Shown here piece after piece: positions 24,323-32,177 of a stretch of DNA of 64,000 bases. The position numbers were made by a program, and so were the translations under genes. Numbering within the stretch: position 1 is the first letter of the stretch; every line of letters begins with the position of its first letter. The stretch comes from Kineothrix sp. MB12-C1 (GTDB taxonomy: Bacteria > Bacillota > Clostridia > Lachnospirales > Lachnospiraceae): NCBI RefSeq assembly GCF_030863805.1, contig NZ_CP132957.1, forward strand, positions 2,170,001-2,234,000, given 5' to 3'. Below the pieces are notes generated by a model that was not told the DNA's origin, ran no database searches, and saw only the letters and a list, made by a program, of their open reading frames with translations.

Positions 24323-24822
24323 TTAAAGACCTCCTGAATAGCGTGCAGGCTGTTATAGAAATATGCCTTATTTCCCGTGCTGTAAAAATTTACACCATTC
24401 GCCTCTACCAAGGCTGTTGCTGTTTCCCGCTCCTCTTGGGTGATATCATCTCCGTAAAAATGCACAGACAGTGAAAAATTATTCTTATAGCGGTTCAAAT
24501 GATGAGTTTCACCGTTTCTGGTTATAAAATAGGGAAGAAGATAGGGGATGCTTCTATCCCAAATGTTGCGTATGAAGGGACTGTAGCTACCATATACGCA
24601 TTGGCTGATGATAAGCAATTCATCGCATTTGGAAAGTAGTTCTCCCATATTGTTGTAATTATCTTTCAAGACGCACACTCCCGGGGTCTTAATCCAGCAT
24701 CCAAAGCAGCCAATACAATTACGTATTGTGCCGTTATCAGAGATAATAATGGTATCGTCATCTTTGTTCAGATTCCATGCCGTGAATTCTTGCTGATTCA
24801 AATCATGTAGAATAATCTTCAT
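24319..24822 (-). CDS. Flavodoxin-family protein, likely iron-sulfur flavoprotein-like
   Basis: A 167-residue protein. I start at ATG 24820-24822 (MKIILHDLNQQEF), preceded by TAGGAGAGG; the longer frame overlaps the TetR gene. It carries GTIRNCIGCFGCWIKTPGVCV, whose C-x-x-C-x-x-C pattern plus a later Cys is typical of flavodoxin-family NAD(P)H oxidoreductases, and the flavin loop ISQCVYGSYSPFIRN. It probably acts with the next gene product as a paired reductase. The sequence is shorter than usual but not truncated in its core. Confidence 0.82.
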   Translation of the reverse strand: MKIILHDLNQQEFTAWNLNKDDDTIIISDNGTIRNCIGCFGCWIKTPGVCVLKDNYNNMGELLSKCDELLIISQCVYGSYSPFIRNIWDRSIPYLLPYFITRNGETHHLNRYKNNFSLSVHFYGDDITQEERETATALVEANGVNFYSTGNKAYFYNSLHAIQEVFK

Positions 24823-25402
24823 TATGTCCTCTCCTAAAAAGAATATTGTTTTTAAAGATATCGTTCCAGTTCCCGGAATAACGTATATTTTTATTCGTGA
24901 GTAACGAGGAAATTCCATGCACCATTGACCATAACGTTATTAGTGTCTTCAAATACTCATCTTCCGGTAACCGGATGCTCCGGAACATTTGATAGGCAGC
25001 CTCCCGAAATAAAACAAAGGGTGGATAGTCGTCAGTATTATCGTTGTCAAGATCAATGGTTATCCCTGAACTGTAGAATAAGAATTGAAAATATTGCGGG
25101 TTCTCAATGAAAAAAGAGATGTATGCTTCGCCAAGAATGGAGATGGATTTAGGGTTGCGCTTCTGCCCAATCATTGACGCTTTTAACTTCTTCATGAATT
25201 GTTTGGTCACATGCTCGCCCATCGCACAAATTAAGTCATCGATATCCTTAAAATGGCTATAAGGCGCTGCATGGCTGACATTGCATTTGGCAGCCACTTT
25301 GCGTAAGGAAAAACCAGTGATACCCTCACGGTTAATCAAATCAATGCCGGCTTCAATAAGGTTATTCCGCAAGTCGCCATGATGGTAAGGTTTATTATTC
25401 AT
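24803..25402 (-). CDS. TetR-family transcriptional repressor
   Basis: A 199-residue regulator. The N-terminal helix-turn-helix (residues 12-58) reads NNLIEAGIDLINREGITGF, then SLRKVAAKCNVSHAAPYSHF, the standard TetR pattern. The remainder is helical and would bind a ligand. It is the first gene of a three-gene operon with two flavoproteins; its end overlaps the next gene by 20 bases. A perfect palindrome of 20-base arms directly upstream contains the operon's promoter, so strong autorepression is expected. A quinone, nitro compound or other electrophile is a plausible inducer, by analogy with similar operons only. Confidence 0.93.
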   Translation of the reverse strand: MNNKPYHHGDLRNNLIEAGIDLINREGITGFSLRKVAAKCNVSHAAPYSHFKDIDDLICAMGEHVTKQFMKKLKASMIGQKRNPKSISILGEAYISFFIENPQYFQFLFYSSGITIDLDNDNTDDYPPFVLFREAAYQMFRSIRLPEDEYLKTLITLWSMVHGISSLLTNKNIRYSGNWNDIFKNNILFRRGHNEDYST

Positions 25403-25424
25403 CTTTTATGTACCTCTCGTATAA

Positions 25425-25473
25425 AACTTGACACTGTAAAGATTATAGCAAGCAATCTTTACAGTGTCAAGTT
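25425..25473 (-). promoter_or_regulatory. TetR operator-promoter: perfect 20-bp-arm palindrome
   Basis: Arms 25425-25444 and 25454-25473 are exact inverted repeats with a 9-base spacer. On the minus strand a perfect sigma-A promoter lies inside: TTGACA at 25470-25465, 17-base spacer, TATAAT at 25447-25442. The -35 box is in one arm and the -10 box straddles the other arm and the spacer, so a bound repressor would exclude RNA polymerase. The repressor start codon is 23 bases downstream. Confidence 0.9.
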
Positions 25474-25504
25474 GAAAAGCAAGTTGATTATAAAGGAAAT
25501 AAAA

Positions 25505-25527
25505 AAGACCACTTATAAAGTGGTCTT
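25505..25527 (-). terminator. cspA terminator
   Basis: Arms 25505-25514 and 25518-25527 are a perfect 10-base inverted repeat around ATA. On the minus strand it is followed by a T-run (the As at 25499-25506). It ends cspA transcription 13 bases after the stop codon. Confidence 0.85.
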
Positions 25528-25539
25528 TTGAGACGATGC

Positions 25540-25740
25540 TTATGCGGGACAAACGTTAACAGCCTGTAATCCACGAGCGCCTTTTGTAACATCGAAAGTT
25601 ACACGCTGGCCTTCATCTAATGTTTTATATCCATCCATCGCAAGTCCAGAATAATGTACGAATACATCTTCGCCCTGCTCGTTAGAGATGAAACCAAAAC
25701 CTTTTTGTGAGTTAAACCATTTTACTGTACCTTTATTCAT
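25540..25740 (-). CDS. cspA: Cold shock protein
   Basis: A 66-residue single-domain cold shock protein that binds single-stranded RNA and DNA and melts mRNA structure. RNP1 is KGFGFI (residues 13-18) and RNP2 is VFVHY (26-30), with the usual [10 protein letters not shown] start. TACCTCC at 25746-25752 on the plus strand is its strong AGGAGGTA ribosome site. A promoter with an overlapping imperfect hairpin lies upstream (25787-25841). The C-terminal cysteine (VNVCPA) is a minor variation. Confidence 0.97.
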   Translation of the reverse strand: MNKGTVKWFNSQKGFGFISNEQGEDVFVHYSGLAMDGYKTLDEGQRVTFDVTKGARGLQAVNVCPA

Positions 25741-25786
25741 GAAAGATACCTCCTTAATTTTAATATATCTTATAAAATTAAAAAAA

Positions 25787-25841
25787 TCACATATCTTTTG
25801 TAAATCATCAATATAATAATGACTTACAAAAAATATGTGAA
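25787..25841 (-). promoter_or_regulatory. cspA promoter within a long imperfect inverted repeat
   Basis: Arms 25787-25808 and 25819-25840 pair at 20 of 22 positions. On the minus strand TTCACA (25841-25836) and TATTAT (25818-25813) are 17 bases apart. The transcript would have a leader of about 65 bases. From 25842 to 26042 the DNA is AT-rich with no gene that I can support. Confidence 0.55.
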
Positions 25842-26042
25842 ATCAAAACTTTATTTAAAATACACTGTTAGTGTAACAGAGAGAAATGTAAATGTCAAGG
25901 TATTTAATATTTTTATATTTCTAAATATTGGGATATTCGTTCTATTCACGTCAAAAACTTGCAATTATTATATTTATACCGGAAAATGTAAGTATCTATA
26001 GCATTTGATTCTGGGAAAAATATGCAATGAGGGAGGGGGATT

Positions 26043-26822
26043 ATGGAGATTATTTTAAAATGTATAGGGATATTACTTGCCTGGTGGATAGGATTACAGA
26101 CGATAGGGGTATTATTAGTATCATTTCAAATACAGAATCCAAATGTTTCCATATTGAGTTCGCAAGTAATTATGCTTCTTATAGCCCTCACTTTAAAAAG
26201 AAAAAGTAAAATTGTATGGAATGATAAAGAAAGGGTAAATATAATTTTTGTAATAGGGGCTGTTCTTACCGGAATCGGACTTGCTTTTTTCAGCCCGATC
26301 AGCGGAGTAATGCAGATATTAACAGGAAACCTGGGAGCTCAGGGACCGGGAAGCATTACAGCGTCATTTATGATATTTGCGTTATTAGCCCCGGTGGCGG
26401 AAGAATTTTTTTATAGGGGAATTATGATGAACTTACTGAGAACTCGTTTCGGAGCAGGAAAAATGATTTTTATATCATCGTTATTGTTTGCCGTGGCTCA
26501 CTTCTCTGCATTTATGTGGATTCATACTTTTGTCTGTGGTATGTTGTGTGGATATTACTATTATCGTTCCGGGAAAATCGTAGTTCCGATGATCATTCAT
26601 TTTGTAAACAATTTTATATGGGGATGTTTAATTCCGATATATATGCTTTGGAAGGGATATACGTCTGTAGAAGGAACTGTGTCCACAGAATATAATTCCC
26701 TTATGGAATTACTAACACCTTTTATTATTTCAATTCTGATTGGAATCCTCATCATTGCTGCAACGGAAATTATTATGAATAAACTTATAAGGACGAATGG
26801 AACGAAAAAATATCTTAAATAG
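26043..26822 (+). CDS. CPBP intramembrane metalloprotease
   Basis: A 259-residue protein with about seven membrane segments. The four conserved motifs of the CAAX protease and bacteriocin-processing (CPBP/Abi) family are visible: EEFFYRG (E120, E121, R125), the HFSAF region (H153), and HFVNN (H186, N190). It acts in the cytoplasmic membrane; family members process prenylated proteins, mature bacteriocins or give bacteriocin immunity. Nothing nearby suggests a bacteriocin. GGGAGGGGG at 26031-26039 precedes ATG 26043. Single-gene unit with a shared terminator after it. Confidence 0.92.
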   Translation: MEIILKCIGILLAWWIGLQTIGVLLVSFQIQNPNVSILSSQVIMLLIALTLKRKSKIVWNDKERVNIIFVIGAVLTGIGLAFFSPISGVMQILTGNLGAQGPGSITASFMIFALLAPVAEEFFYRGIMMNLLRTRFGAGKMIFISSLLFAVAHFSAFMWIHTFVCGMLCGYYYYRSGKIVVPMIIHFVNNFIWGCLIPIYMLWKGYTSVEGTVSTEYNSLMELLTPFIISILIGILIIAATEIIMNKLIRTNGTKKYLK

Positions 26823-26828
26823 AAAAGA

Positions 26829-26880
26829 CTAAAAGCGGAAAGTCTGCGTTATCTCTTCCGCTTTTAGCCTTTATTTTTCG
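26829..26880. terminator. Bidirectional terminator
   Basis: A perfect 12-base inverted repeat (26829-26840/26856-26867, CTAAAAGCGGAA and its complement) with a T-rich 3' side (TTTATTTTT). It lies between the convergent protease and carboxypeptidase genes. Confidence 0.85.
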
Positions 26881-26886
26881 AAACTA

Positions 26887-28386
26887 TTAAAAATCAAAAT
26901 CCCGATATCTGGAACGCATCCGGTCCCGCCGTTTGTTTCTTCTGCGTAAGCGGCTTCTTCGTCTCCTGGCGAAACTATAATTTTGTATAAGAGACTTTAT
27001 AATAAGGAGGAAAATGAGGATTCCTGCGGCAATGAGAACGAAGGAAAGCACTCTTTTGACATTGACGAAAATAATATTCTCCTGTGAATCCTTATCCGCC
27101 GCATCTAATTCGTCTTCGCCAGTCTCCTCGATGGAAGTATCGAAGTCATAAGCTGATGCAGTGCCTAGAGCAATATCCACAGAGGCACTGCCAACGTATA
27201 CGCCATTGTAAGTATAGTCGATTTTGGCTATTTGGCTATCGTCGTCGATCTCGTAGGAGATGGAGGAGAGAGTGTCTTCGAATACTGCTGTCTTCGGAAG
27301 TACGAGGTAACTCTCCTGATTTAAGGAGAGGACGGGCTTCGAACTGCCAAAGATATCGTTATTAGTTTGGAAGAAGTCGGCATTATTGATGTTGTAATTA
27401 ATTTCGTTTTCCGATACGTTGACAATTTCGAAATTGCTGAAGCCATATTGGAATAAGTCTATCGTATCAGAGAACTGATTCGGAGATTCTTCCTTCATAA
27501 TAATGCATATCAGTTTCATCCCATTGCGTTCAGCGCAGCTTACGAGTGTCTGTCTTGCACTGTTCGTATAGCCTGTTTTACCGCCGATAATTCCCTCGCA
27601 AGGGTATTCATTGTTTACCAGCTTATGATGAGTACGAAGGATGAAATCGTCCGGCTGCGTTGCGGTAGGCTCAAAATGGTAAGACGGTGTACCGGAGATT
27701 TTGGCAAGCAGTTCATTCTTATAGAATGCTTGTGCAATAACAGCGAGGTCGTGGGCTGATGTATAATGGTCATCATCGTGCAGACCATTGGCATTGACGA
27801 AATTGGAATCCGTACAGCCGAGCTCCTTCGCTTTGTCGTTCATGATTTGGGCAAATCCTTCGGTACTTCCACCGATGTGTTCAGCTACGGCATTGGCTAC
27901 TTCGTTAGCAGAACCGACCAGGATTCCGTATAGAGCTTCCTCCATGGTGATTGCTTCCCCCACATCCATACCCATATTAGAACTTCCTTTTTCAATGGAA
28001 AAAACAGCATTATGGGAAAAGGTAACCATTTCATCCAAGGAAGAGTTTTCTGCGGCAATGAGGCAGGTGAGTATCTTAGTAGTGCTGGCCGGATATAATT
28101 TCTCGTGGATATTTTTGCTATATAAAATAGCGCCGGTATTAGCTTCCATAATAATGGCAGATTCAGCGCCGATCGAAGGGCCGGCCGGCCAGTTCTCTAT
28201 TTCGTTCGACTGTATGGGAAGGGTCTTTCGCGTTTCCATATCCTGAGTAAGCTCGTCCAAGCTCGCGGCATGTACAGATAAGGTATTAGCAGCGAGGGAG
28301 GAGGAAAAAAGCGAGGCGGATAAAGCGAAAAGACAAACTTGTTTCTTTAATTTAAGGCGATAAGATTTATGAAAAGTAAAAGACAT
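26887..28386 (-). CDS. D-alanyl-D-alanine carboxypeptidase (PBP5/DacF-like)
   Basis: A 499-residue penicillin-binding protein that trims the terminal D-Ala of peptidoglycan stem peptides outside the membrane. Start chosen at ATG 28384-28386 (MSFTFHKSYRLKLKKQ), with GGAG 11 bases upstream; the longer frame uses TTG. Signal peptide to about residue 40 (SVHA). Catalytic motifs: S101-T-T-K104, S159-A-N161 and K270-T-G272. Typical PBP5 length plus an extra C-terminal membrane span (about 446-468) and a 30-residue tail very rich in Arg (RRRRSRLRRRNKRRDR), so it is anchored by a real helix rather than an amphipathic one. Single gene. Confidence 0.94.
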   Translation of the reverse strand: MSFTFHKSYRLKLKKQVCLFALSASLFSSSLAANTLSVHAASLDELTQDMETRKTLPIQSNEIENWPAGPSIGAESAIIMEANTGAILYSKNIHEKLYPASTTKILTCLIAAENSSLDEMVTFSHNAVFSIEKGSSNMGMDVGEAITMEEALYGILVGSANEVANAVAEHIGGSTEGFAQIMNDKAKELGCTDSNFVNANGLHDDDHYTSAHDLAVIAQAFYKNELLAKISGTPSYHFEPTATQPDDFILRTHHKLVNNEYPCEGIIGGKTGYTNSARQTLVSCAERNGMKLICIIMKEESPNQFSDTIDLFQYGFSNFEIVNVSENEINYNINNADFFQTNNDIFGSSKPVLSLNQESYLVLPKTAVFEDTLSSISYEIDDDSQIAKIDYTYNGVYVGSASVDIALGTASAYDFDTSIEETGEDELDAADKDSQENIIFVNVKRVLSFVLIAAGILIFLLIIKSLIQNYSFARRRRSRLRRRNKRRDRMRSRYRDFDF

Positions 28387-28601
28387 CTGAGATAACACTC
28401 CTATTGAAAAATTAAAAGTCAATTTTAATAATACACTATTTTATATGAAAACCAAAGGAAATAAATAAAAAAAATAATTTTTAATAAATAAATTATCGCG
28501 CAAGCCGATAGGGCATTGCTATTCTGGTTTCAATAGGGCTTTTCATTTATTCCATGATGGTGTAAAATAAAACAGATAATAGAAAAGAAGTAACTATTTA
28601 T
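28387..28601. other. Intergenic region before the hairpin repeat
   Basis: The gap 28387-28737 between the carboxypeptidase and trmB holds no gene. The first part is AT-rich and contains an imperfect stem with a direct repeat of ATAGGGC (near 28511 and 28538). The second part is the structured repeat at 28602-28724. Confidence 0.5.
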
Positions 28602-28724
28602 CAGGTCTGCGCATTTACTGCGCTGACCGTAAGAATATGTGGAAAGATAAGTAAAAATCCTCTCGCCGAAGGTGATTTTAATGGATTTTTACATGTAACT
28701 GTGAGTTTGATGAACAGTTACGAA
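28602..28724 (+). repeat. Three-hairpin dispersed repeat, copy A
   Basis: A 123-base element about 89 percent identical to 35694-35816 (14 differences counted by eye, no gaps). It contains three stems: GGTC-GCGCA with TGCGC-GACC; a perfect 10-base GTAAAAATCC/GGATTTTTAC; and GTAACTGT/ACAGTTAC. It ends just before the trmB ribosome site. It may be a miniature mobile element or a structured leader RNA. Confidence 0.8.
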
Positions 28725-28737
28725 AAGGAGCGGCTTT

Positions 28738-29382
28738 ATGCGTTTACGGAATATAACGGGTTCGAGAGAAATAATCGGTGAAAGTGAATTTGTGGTTCAT
28801 AAGCCTGAGAGCAGGAAGGGAAGCTGGATCGGGGTATTCGGCAATGACCGGCCGATACACATTGAAATAGGAATGGGAAAAGGCCGCTTTATTATGGATA
28901 TGGCAAAGGCACATCCTGATATTAATTATATCGGGATAGAAAAATATTCCAGCGTCCTTTTGCGCGCACTTCAGAAAATGGAGCAAGAGCCGGAGGCGTT
29001 GCCTAACGTTCGTTTTATCCGAATGGATGCGGAGACGATTACGGAGGTTTTCGGAGAGGAAGAGATCGATAGAATTTATCTGAATTTCTCCGACCCGTGG
29101 CCGAAGGACAGACATGCCAGACGCCGCTTGCCATCGAGGGAATTTCTTGCACGCTATGATAAGATGTTGAGAAGAGATGGGCAGCTTGAATTCAAGACGG
29201 ATAACAGGGATTTATTCTTGTTTGCATTAGAAGAATTGGATGAGGCAGGATGGAAGGCCGAGAAGGTCACTTATGATTTGCATCATGAGGAAGAGATGAT
29301 GCAGGGAAATATTATGACCGAATATGAAGAGAAGTTTTCTTCTTTAGGTAATCCTATTTATAAATATATTATTGTGAGATAG
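28738..29382 (+). CDS. trmB: tRNA (guanine-N7-)-methyltransferase
   Basis: A 214-residue SAM-dependent enzyme that makes m7G46 in tRNA. SAM-binding motif IHIEIGMGKGRFIMDMA (about 40-55), then NYIGIEKYSSVLLRAL. The catalytic and RNA-contact region NFSDPWPKDRHARRRL (about 117-132) is the family signature, followed by FKTDNRDLF. GAAAAGGAG at 28723-28731 precedes ATG 28738. It is followed 17 bases later by trxA with which it may share a transcript. Confidence 0.96.
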   Translation: MRLRNITGSREIIGESEFVVHKPESRKGSWIGVFGNDRPIHIEIGMGKGRFIMDMAKAHPDINYIGIEKYSSVLLRALQKMEQEPEALPNVRFIRMDAETITEVFGEEEIDRIYLNFSDPWPKDRHARRRLPSREFLARYDKMLRRDGQLEFKTDNRDLFLFALEELDEAGWKAEKVTYDLHHEEEMMQGNIMTEYEEKFSSLGNPIYKYIIVR

Positions 29383-29399
29383 AAAGAGAGGCATATACG

Positions 29400-29717
29400 A
29401 TGGAATACAAATTTACAACAGCGAACTTTGATGAAGAAGTGTTGAAAGCAGATATCCCCGTTTTAGTGGATTTCTATGCGGATTGGTGCGGACCGTGTAA
29501 GATGATGGCTCCAATTGTGGAAAAGTTGGCACAGCAGTACGAGGGAAGAGTAAAAGTAGGCAAATGCAATATCGATGATGAAATAGAAGTAGCTCAAAGA
29601 TACCGGGTAATGTCGATACCGACCTTTATTATATTCAAGGGCGGTGAAGCAGTGAGCGTATCGGTAGGAGCAGTGAGCCAGTCAGAACTGGAAAATAAGC
29701 TTCAGCAGGTATTATAA
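29400..29717 (+). CDS. trxA: Thioredoxin
   Basis: A 105-residue cytosolic thiol-disulfide reductase. Active site WCGPC (Cys 30 and 33 region, in VDFYADWCGPCKMMAP), and the cis-proline segment MSIPTFIIF. Length and motifs are standard for TrxA. AAAGAGAGG precedes ATG 29400. A terminator follows the stop, so trmB-trxA form one unit. No thioredoxin reductase is adjacent. Confidence 0.96.
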   Translation: MEYKFTTANFDEEVLKADIPVLVDFYADWCGPCKMMAPIVEKLAQQYEGRVKVGKCNIDDEIEVAQRYRVMSIPTFIIFKGGEAVSVSVGAVSQSELENKLQQVL

Positions 29718-29739
29718 TTTAAGGGAATTTTATGATTTA

Positions 29740-29769
29740 GAACACTCTTATTAAGAGTGTTCATTTCTT
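29740..29769 (+). terminator. trxA terminator
   Basis: A perfect inverted repeat GAACACTCTT/AAGAGTGTTC (29740-29749/29753-29762) with a three-base loop and a T-rich tail. Confidence 0.8.
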
Positions 29770-29780
29770 TATGAATAAAG

Positions 29781-29806
29781 GTAACTGTGAAGGTACTGAA
29801 CGTTAC
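29781..29806 (+). repeat. Partial hairpin repeat (third-stem type)
   Basis: GTAACTGTGAAGGTACTGAA followed by CGTTAC: the third stem of the 123-base repeat with a two-base deletion in the right arm (GAACGTTAC instead of GAACAGTTAC). Located between trxA and the lysozyme gene. Confidence 0.7.
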
Positions 29807-29862
29807 TTCGCATTTATCTATGTACTAACAGGTCAAAAGGAAAGTTAGGAGGAAATGAAGAA

Positions 29863-31617
29863 GTGAAATATAACAAGAAGCATGTGGCGATCGTCGCAGG
29901 TGGGGGGATTGGAATCATTTTGATTCTGGTGCTTGTGGTTCTTCTGATAAAGGCGCAGTTCACTGATAAAGTGAAAGAGGAAAAGGAAGTGGAAGCGGTA
30001 CGGGTCATTGAAGAAATAGACGTACAGGATTGGACGGAGGATGAAGAGGAGCTTCCGGAAGAGGGCCAGTCGGAGCCGGAGGTGTATGTGGCGGCCGATA
30101 TAGGAGCGATGGATGATGAAGAAGATCCTCAGGAAGCTGAGAATATGAATGAAGATGGCGCCGGTGCCGCATCGGATATCAGCTCTCTTATCAAGGGTGC
30201 TAATGAGACGGGGGATATTTCTTATGGTATCGATGTTGCTAAGTGGCAAGGGACCATTGATTGGAAGCAGGTAGCCGATTCGGGTGTGGAGTTCGCCATT
30301 GTCCGTGTAGGTTATCGCACGCAGAAGACGGGAATCATTATGGAAGATCCGTTGGCGAAATATAATATGCAGCAGGCAAAGGAAGCGGGTATTAAGTTAG
30401 GAGCTTACTTTTTCTCTACGGCAATTACTGAGGAAGAGGCCAAAGAAGAGGCCGCATGGGTAACAAGTTTTATTGCCAGGTACCCGATTACCTATCCGGT
30501 AATTTATAACTGCGAAGGATTCCAATCTTCAGAAAGCAGACAGTATGAACTGACGAAAGAAGAAAGAAGTAACTGTGCCATTGCTTTCCTCGATTATGTG
30601 CAAAACGAGGGTTATACGGCGATGTTCTACGCTGCGAAAAATGAGATGGAAGGTAATCTGTTATGGGATACGGACAGGCTTAGCGGTAAATATAAGATAT
30701 GGGTATCCCAATATCCCGAGTCTCCTTATCCGCAAACTCCCTCATCCAGCTATAGCGGAAGGCATGAGATGTGGCAGTATACGAGCCAGGGAACTGTGCC
30801 CGGTATTCCTAAGGGTGTGGATATGAATGTGGCATATTTCAGCTATAGCCAGACGGCGGAAGCAGTGGATGATACGCCCTATGAAGTGGTGGAGGCAGAC
30901 CCTGAGGCACTTCTTACGATGACAGAGGTGAATGAACAGGTAACGGCCAAAATAGAGACGAATCTGCGTTCCGTTCCGAGTACAGATAGTGATGATACGA
31001 TTGTAGGCAGGCTTAAAAATAAAGAGACAGCCACGAGGACGGGAATATCATCCGGCGGATGGTCCAGGCTGGAATATAACGGGCAGCGGGTATATGCGGT
31101 GAGCAGTTATCTGACGACTGAGTTGGAATACGAAGCTCCGGCGGCGGTGCAGCCTGCGTCTATTTATCAGCCTGTGAGCGAGAGTGTTACAGCGAAGAAG
31201 GTAACCAATTTAAGGAGTGTGGCCAGCTCATCGAGCGATGATACTATCGTAGCGGTACTCCATAATGGTGAGACCGTAACACGTACCGGAGTAGGAAGTA
31301 ACGGATGGTCTCAGGTAGAATATAACGGACAGACATTATATGCTATTAGTAGTTATTTGACAGCAGATATGGGATATGTGCAATCTGCTCAGGACACGTC
31401 AGTTTATACCGATGTGAATGAGCAGGTAACTCCGAAGATTGAATGTAACCTTCGGACAGAGCCGAGCACAGCTAATGAAGGAACCGTAGTAGCGACCATA
31501 CGGAATGGGGATGTAGTGACCAGAACAGGAATCAACTACAATACTGGATGGTCCAGGCTCGATTATAATGGACAGACTGTATATGCGGTAAGCAGTTATC
31601 TGACATCCGCGGGGTAG
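29863..31617 (+). CDS. GH25-type lysozyme with three SH3 repeats
   Basis: A 584-residue surface protein. Start is GTG 29863 (AGGAGG at 29848-29853). A membrane anchor (residues 8-30) and an acidic stalk (40-118) are followed by a GH25 muramidase domain (about 119-330: YGIDVAKWQGTIDW with D124, and GVDMNVAYF with D320). Three bacterial SH3 repeats of about 65 residues (near 354-420, 437-505, 516-582) probably bind peptidoglycan. Odd point: the usual D-x-E catalytic pair reads N216-C-E218, so the aspartate is replaced by Asn. It may be a weakened hydrolase or a binding protein. Single gene with its own terminator. Confidence 0.9.
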   Translation: MKYNKKHVAIVAGGGIGIILILVLVVLLIKAQFTDKVKEEKEVEAVRVIEEIDVQDWTEDEEELPEEGQSEPEVYVAADIGAMDDEEDPQEAENMNEDGAGAASDISSLIKGANETGDISYGIDVAKWQGTIDWKQVADSGVEFAIVRVGYRTQKTGIIMEDPLAKYNMQQAKEAGIKLGAYFFSTAITEEEAKEEAAWVTSFIARYPITYPVIYNCEGFQSSESRQYELTKEERSNCAIAFLDYVQNEGYTAMFYAAKNEMEGNLLWDTDRLSGKYKIWVSQYPESPYPQTPSSSYSGRHEMWQYTSQGTVPGIPKGVDMNVAYFSYSQTAEAVDDTPYEVVEADPEALLTMTEVNEQVTAKIETNLRSVPSTDSDDTIVGRLKNKETATRTGISSGGWSRLEYNGQRVYAVSSYLTTELEYEAPAAVQPASIYQPVSESVTAKKVTNLRSVASSSSDDTIVAVLHNGETVTRTGVGSNGWSQVEYNGQTLYAISSYLTADMGYVQSAQDTSVYTDVNEQVTPKIECNLRTEPSTANEGTVVATIRNGDVVTRTGINYNTGWSRLDYNGQTVYAVSSYLTSAG

Positions 31618-31675
31618 TTTAGTATACGTTGGAAGGGGCTCTTATAAAAGCTTTCCGACGGACCAAAGATCTGGA

Positions 31676-31726
31676 AGAACCGTCTAAAGGTGGGTAAACA
31701 GCCCGGCTTTTAGATGGTTCTTTTTT
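31676..31726 (+). terminator. Lysozyme gene terminator
   Basis: Arms 31676-31688 and 31709-31721 pair over 13 positions (one G.U) with a GG/CC-containing internal loop, followed by six Ts. Confidence 0.9.
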
Positions 31727-32177
31727 GTATAATTTATACCGTGGTCAGTTCTTGGAAACGTTATTGCTATATTTATTTTGTATAATAACTATTGTCATTC
31801 ATTGTGGTGTATAGTAATTTGCCACAATATAATGGTACATTTGATAAACACTTGCAGCATTGCAAAGCATATTGTTTTCTCATATAATTTACTAGAGTGA
31901 TGAACCGGTTTTGATGAAGTGCTAATAACTTTCCAATTCAGATTATAATTGGTAATGTATAAAATTATGCCGCTTAAATACGTCAGAAAGCTGTTACAAA
32001 AGCAATTTATTATAAACCTCGAGGGTTGCATGTGACGGGTTTTGCCGATAAAGATGTCATGATTTTATAGTTTATATTATGTATGTTGTTAGCAGACAGG
32101 TTTATGTGGGAGATATGTTATGCCACAGCGGGAATGCATCGCATACGCATGGGATAACAATAGGAAGGAGCAAGTGA
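31727..32177 (+). other. Regulatory gap before the PTS gene
   Basis: A 451-base stretch without a convincing gene. A partial catabolite-response-like sequence (TGGAAACGTTATTG, 31753-31766) matches the consensus at most but not all key positions. The PTS ribosome site AGGAAGGAG is at 32161-32169. The stretch could hold sites for the PRD regulator encoded at 37252-38799, but I cannot point to one. Confidence 0.35.

Noticed and set aside
25819-26001. A plus-strand ORF of 60 residues upstream of the CPBP gene
   Set aside because: It overlaps the cspA promoter hairpin and has no ribosome site.
31753-31766. A catabolite-response element
   Set aside because: It misses the consensus at three positions; I mention it only as a possibility in the regional entry.
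31795-32031. A minus-strand ORF of 78 residues before the PTS gene
   Set aside because: Its composition is that of AT-rich intergenic DNA and there is no ribosome site.
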